Shown in pieces: positions 60,961-64,000 of a stretch of 64,000 bases of DNA. The DNA comes from Paralichthys olivaceus (Eukaryota; Chordata; Actinopteri; Pleuronectiformes; Paralichthyidae). The stretch lies in the NCBI RefSeq assembly GCF_024713975.1, contig NC_091094.1:9037001-9101000 (forward strand), read 5' to 3'. Numbering within the stretch: the first letter of the stretch is position 1; every line of letters starts with the position of its first letter. Below the pieces are notes generated by a model, which was not told where the DNA came from, searched no databases, and saw only the letters and a program-made list of their open reading frames with translations. The position numbers were made by a program, and so were the translations under genes.

Positions 60961-62497
60961 ATTGACTAACTAGCTCATCAAGGATTATAATGTTCTTATT
61001 TTGTCCATCTCTTTTATCTGAGTTAAGGGTCACAATATATTAGGAACACCTCTACGTATAACTCAGAACAGTTGATTGCAGGATTGCTGCATTAAATGGG
61101 ATTGATAGTAACTGTATTCATCTTGTGCTTCACAGAGAAGTGGACCAGATATTGGCCTGAACTAGATGATGGGCTCAACGCCAAACAAGTGGGAGACAGC
61201 AGCGCCACGGCCTCAGAGGCTCACCCTGTGAAACAAAACAATCCACTTCCTGTTCTGAGAAGCTTGGGAGGAGCTTTTTTGGCTGCAGTTCTGTTTGGAC
61301 AGGCCTCAGCAGAGCCGGGACACAGAGAGAGGACTGCCAGAGGCAATGCAACACATGCTAACACGCACATGCACACGGTCCCTGTCTCTGCACGACTCAG
61401 GCATAGCGTTTCCTCGGTGGCGGTGACTGGGAGAAAACATCTTGACAAAAAGGAAATTATGCATCACAAACAAGCCGAGAAGCCGAATACTCCAGCTCCC
61501 CATGACTGATGCCTAATCCTGGCACTGATGACAGCACCAGCTGAGAAGGAAGTTTCAGCAGCTGCCAGCATCAAATGATTTTCACTGGTGTCGTCGTCCT
61601 GATCAAACCTGTTCATCATGATTTCAGCTGCCACTCGTCCGCTCCACATTCATATCAAAGCCTGACCTCCCTCTGATTCGACCATTCGGCATCAACTGGC
61701 CGACCTTTGACCCGCACACTATTGAGTGAAAGCAAAAAGGTTTTCACTAGGAGATAAATTAATTCATGGAAACCAATGAATTCCAACACCATTCTGTCGC
61801 CTCTGCACAAACATCACTCAGTTCAGGGCGGAGGCTTTACCCATTTACCCATCGCTCTGACTCTAAACAACACCGCTGAGATCCAGCCGCTGCTGCAGAG
61901 AGATTTGTTCCAACATATTCACGAAGCCTTCAAAACAAGCCGAGGTTGAGCAAAGACCAACGATAACTGTGAGGCAGGGGAACACATCAAAAAGAGGAAT
62001 ACTGGAAGAAAAACAAACAAGTTACCACTGAGTAATATGAACTGACTTAACTGCTCTTTCAGTCAAGATTCTCAAGATAAAAGTCCACATTTTATATTAA
62101 AGTTCCAACAGAACTCAAAGAACAAATATGACGCCTGTTTTTAATGGTTATCTATTTCCTCCTAGTGGGCGTTTCAACCCTTTTATCAGAAATGTTTCCA
62201 ATACTGCTGAAGTTGCCAGGTCAGGCCTTGGAGAGTACGCAATCTCACACCACATGACGTCCTTAAAGTAACTTTCACCCAGATAAAACTGTGAGTTATC
62301 ATGTCGTCACCTGAAACAACTCCAGGGTGTAAACCACCACCCACTGTTGTGGGTCTTCTTCTTCTCCTCTCGGTTTACACTCAGTCCCAACTAAAACATC
62401 TTTGATTCTATTGATATGAACTTGTTGTCATTCAGTCCCACATTAAAGCTGTGATCCAAGAAACTGCAGCAGCCACTTTTTACTATTTTCATGACTA

Positions 62498-62690
62498 AAC
62501 TAGAATGGCACTCAGAGAGCGCAAACCTCCAACAAGGCCCAACAGTCCCCTTGTGAAACCACATTTCAATTCACTAGATTCAGGGTTAATAACGAGTTCT
62601 TCCCAGACTCATTCCTTTCACCAAGTTTCGTGGTAATCCGTTCAGTAGTTTTTGTGTAATGCTGCTAACTATCAAACCCAGATGAAGCTT
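62498..62690 (+). repeat. Dispersed teleost repeat, copy 2
   Basis: GAATGGCACTCAGAGAGCGC, then AACCTCCAACAAGG, then a tail with TCGTGGTAATCCGTTCAGTAG and TTTTTGTGTAATGCTGCTAAC. I recall near-identical wording in many teleost introns as a high-copy dispersed repeat. No coding part is visible. Confidence 0.5.
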
Positions 62691-64000
62691 AAGTTAATCA
62701 GTGAGTAATGGAGATAAAGTCATACTGAAAATAAGAGTCAGAATTAAAGGTTGACAGATGGAGAAGCTGAGGAAGCCTCAGCAGTAAATGTGAGTTTGTA
62801 AAGAGAACTCGCTCTGACACTGGAAAACACACATTAAAACTTGATCCAAACACAATACAAGGGACCATTAAAATACACAATAAAGCAAAGCACCATTACA
62901 TCCTACAACTATTTGAGCAATGCCCCGGGTTCATGAACATGCCACCTCTCTTTCTTTTTTTCGGAGGTTTCCTGAGGCTTAGGGGCCAACAGGAGTTATG
63001 CAACGAGCTGAGCGGAGTTAGCGGCGGGCGGAGCGTGACCCGAACCAGTGAGGTGCAGCTCCCTTTCAATCTTCGCACGAATTTAATATCGACAACATCG
63101 CTGGACGAGCATCAAACGTCCAGCCAACAGAAGGCATGTGGTGTCTGACATGATAATGATAATGTATTTCTTGTTCTGGTACTAAGCTTGATGGGAATCA
63201 AGCTTAAGCAGGATTGTTTTGCTCGTCTAACAGGCTTCACAGGGCTGCGCCTCTTTCCCTGACATTCTGCACTGGAGTACACTAAAACACACAACTATAC
63301 ACAGGAGCTTTAAACAACCTTTTCAGTTAAACTCTGGCTGCAGGTTAGACTTTTAGAGCAAAAAAAACAAGGCTGGATTTTCACTTTTTCAGTTTGTGCA
63401 GAGAAATATTTGCAGAGCAATTACCAGTCTAGCATGCATCTCGATGGAACCACACTAAGTTTTACAGCAGGATAAAAATTACTTTAATATTCTGCAGAGA
63501 CATGATTTTTACTGGATGCAAAATGCCCTATGGCTTCGTGGGCACCTCAACCACAACTCATTTCTAATAAGGTTGATGTTTTCCCCCCAATTCTTTTCTC
63601 TGGATAAACACAAGGTAACAGGCTCTGTTGTTGTTGTTGTTGTTTTCTGTCTGAGAAATGATCCAAAGTTCATGCTGCCAACATCACCTTAACCCAAGTG
63701 TGAGAAAACAGATCACATGCAGATATAAACACGACCACTTCCCAGAACACAAGTTTAAAAGCTTGGTTTTTTTTTAGGACAAAACCCAGAGATTTTCACT
63801 TTACTGTCACAGCAGGGATAAAAAACAGCCAATGTTTATGATTTTGAAGCTGGAACCAGAAGATATTTAGTATTTTTGCCCGATGTATTACTCATGCATT
63901 GTGTAAGTGAGGATCCACATCAGATTTATAAAGTGTTTTCAATTTTGTTGTTCTCTGCCCATAAAGAAGAGCTTAAAAGCACAACCTTTACTCAGAAGCA

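Noticed and set aside
61096..61509. 137-codon open frame upstream of rhoc
   Set aside because: Low-complexity composition (His, Thr, Ala runs), no family resemblance, no splice or promoter context. Judged a chance frame.

Overview
This is vertebrate nuclear DNA, almost certainly from a ray-finned (teleost) fish. It carries split genes with GT-AG introns, AT-rich introns full of microsatellites, short TTAA-flanked mobile elements of teleost type, and five recognisable vertebrate protein genes. No bacterial-style operon, CRISPR array, phage, tRNA or rRNA gene was seen. The species cannot be named from the sequence alone.

Layout. (1) 797-15533, plus strand: the 3' 21 coding exons of slc12a5, the neuronal K-Cl cotransporter KCC2. 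Its 5' part lies left of the window, and a 3' UTR of up to about 6 kb follows. (2) 28370-22109, minus strand: a complete 10-exon coding sequence of ncoa5, an RNA-binding nuclear receptor coactivator, with two probable 5' UTR exons reaching back to about 31.0 kb. (3) 32332-37218, plus strand: a complete 10-exon capza1, the F-actin capping protein alpha subunit. (4) 38961-49578, plus strand: a complete 21-exon mov10, a UPF1-like RNA helicase. (5) 57956-52462, minus strand: a complete 4-coding-exon rhoc, a Rho GTPase. (6) 57959-64000: upstream rhoc sequence with repeats and no protein gene that I can support.

All splice sites were read by hand and the reading phase closes across every exon junction in all five genes. 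Predicted protein lengths are 968 residues for the KCC2 fragment, 694 for NCOA5, 285 for CAPZA1, 980 for MOV10 and 193 for RHOC.

Arrangement. Two gene pairs run tail to tail with almost no space between predicted poly(A) signals: slc12a5/ncoa5 at about 21.5-21.7 kb and mov10/rhoc at about 50.0-50.1 kb. ncoa5 and capza1 diverge, with about 1.3 kb between the predicted first ncoa5 exon and the capza1 start codon. From memory of the human map, SLC12A5-NCOA5 are neighbours on chromosome 20 and CAPZA1-MOV10-RHOC are neighbours on chromosome 1, so the window joins two conserved blocks. The genes do not form a pathway. CAPZA1 and RHOC both act on actin, KCC2 sets neuronal chloride, and NCOA5 and MOV10 bind RNA.

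The most interesting details are a DEGGQ helicase motif II and a human-unlike N-terminus in MOV10, an in-frame 24-bp repeat coding for an Arg/Asp-Pro tract in NCOA5, an apparently lost LxxLL motif in NCOA5, GC-AG introns in two neighbouring genes, a 15-nt microexon in KCC2, and a set of TTAA-flanked miniature elements. I did not find a wholly new genetic system.
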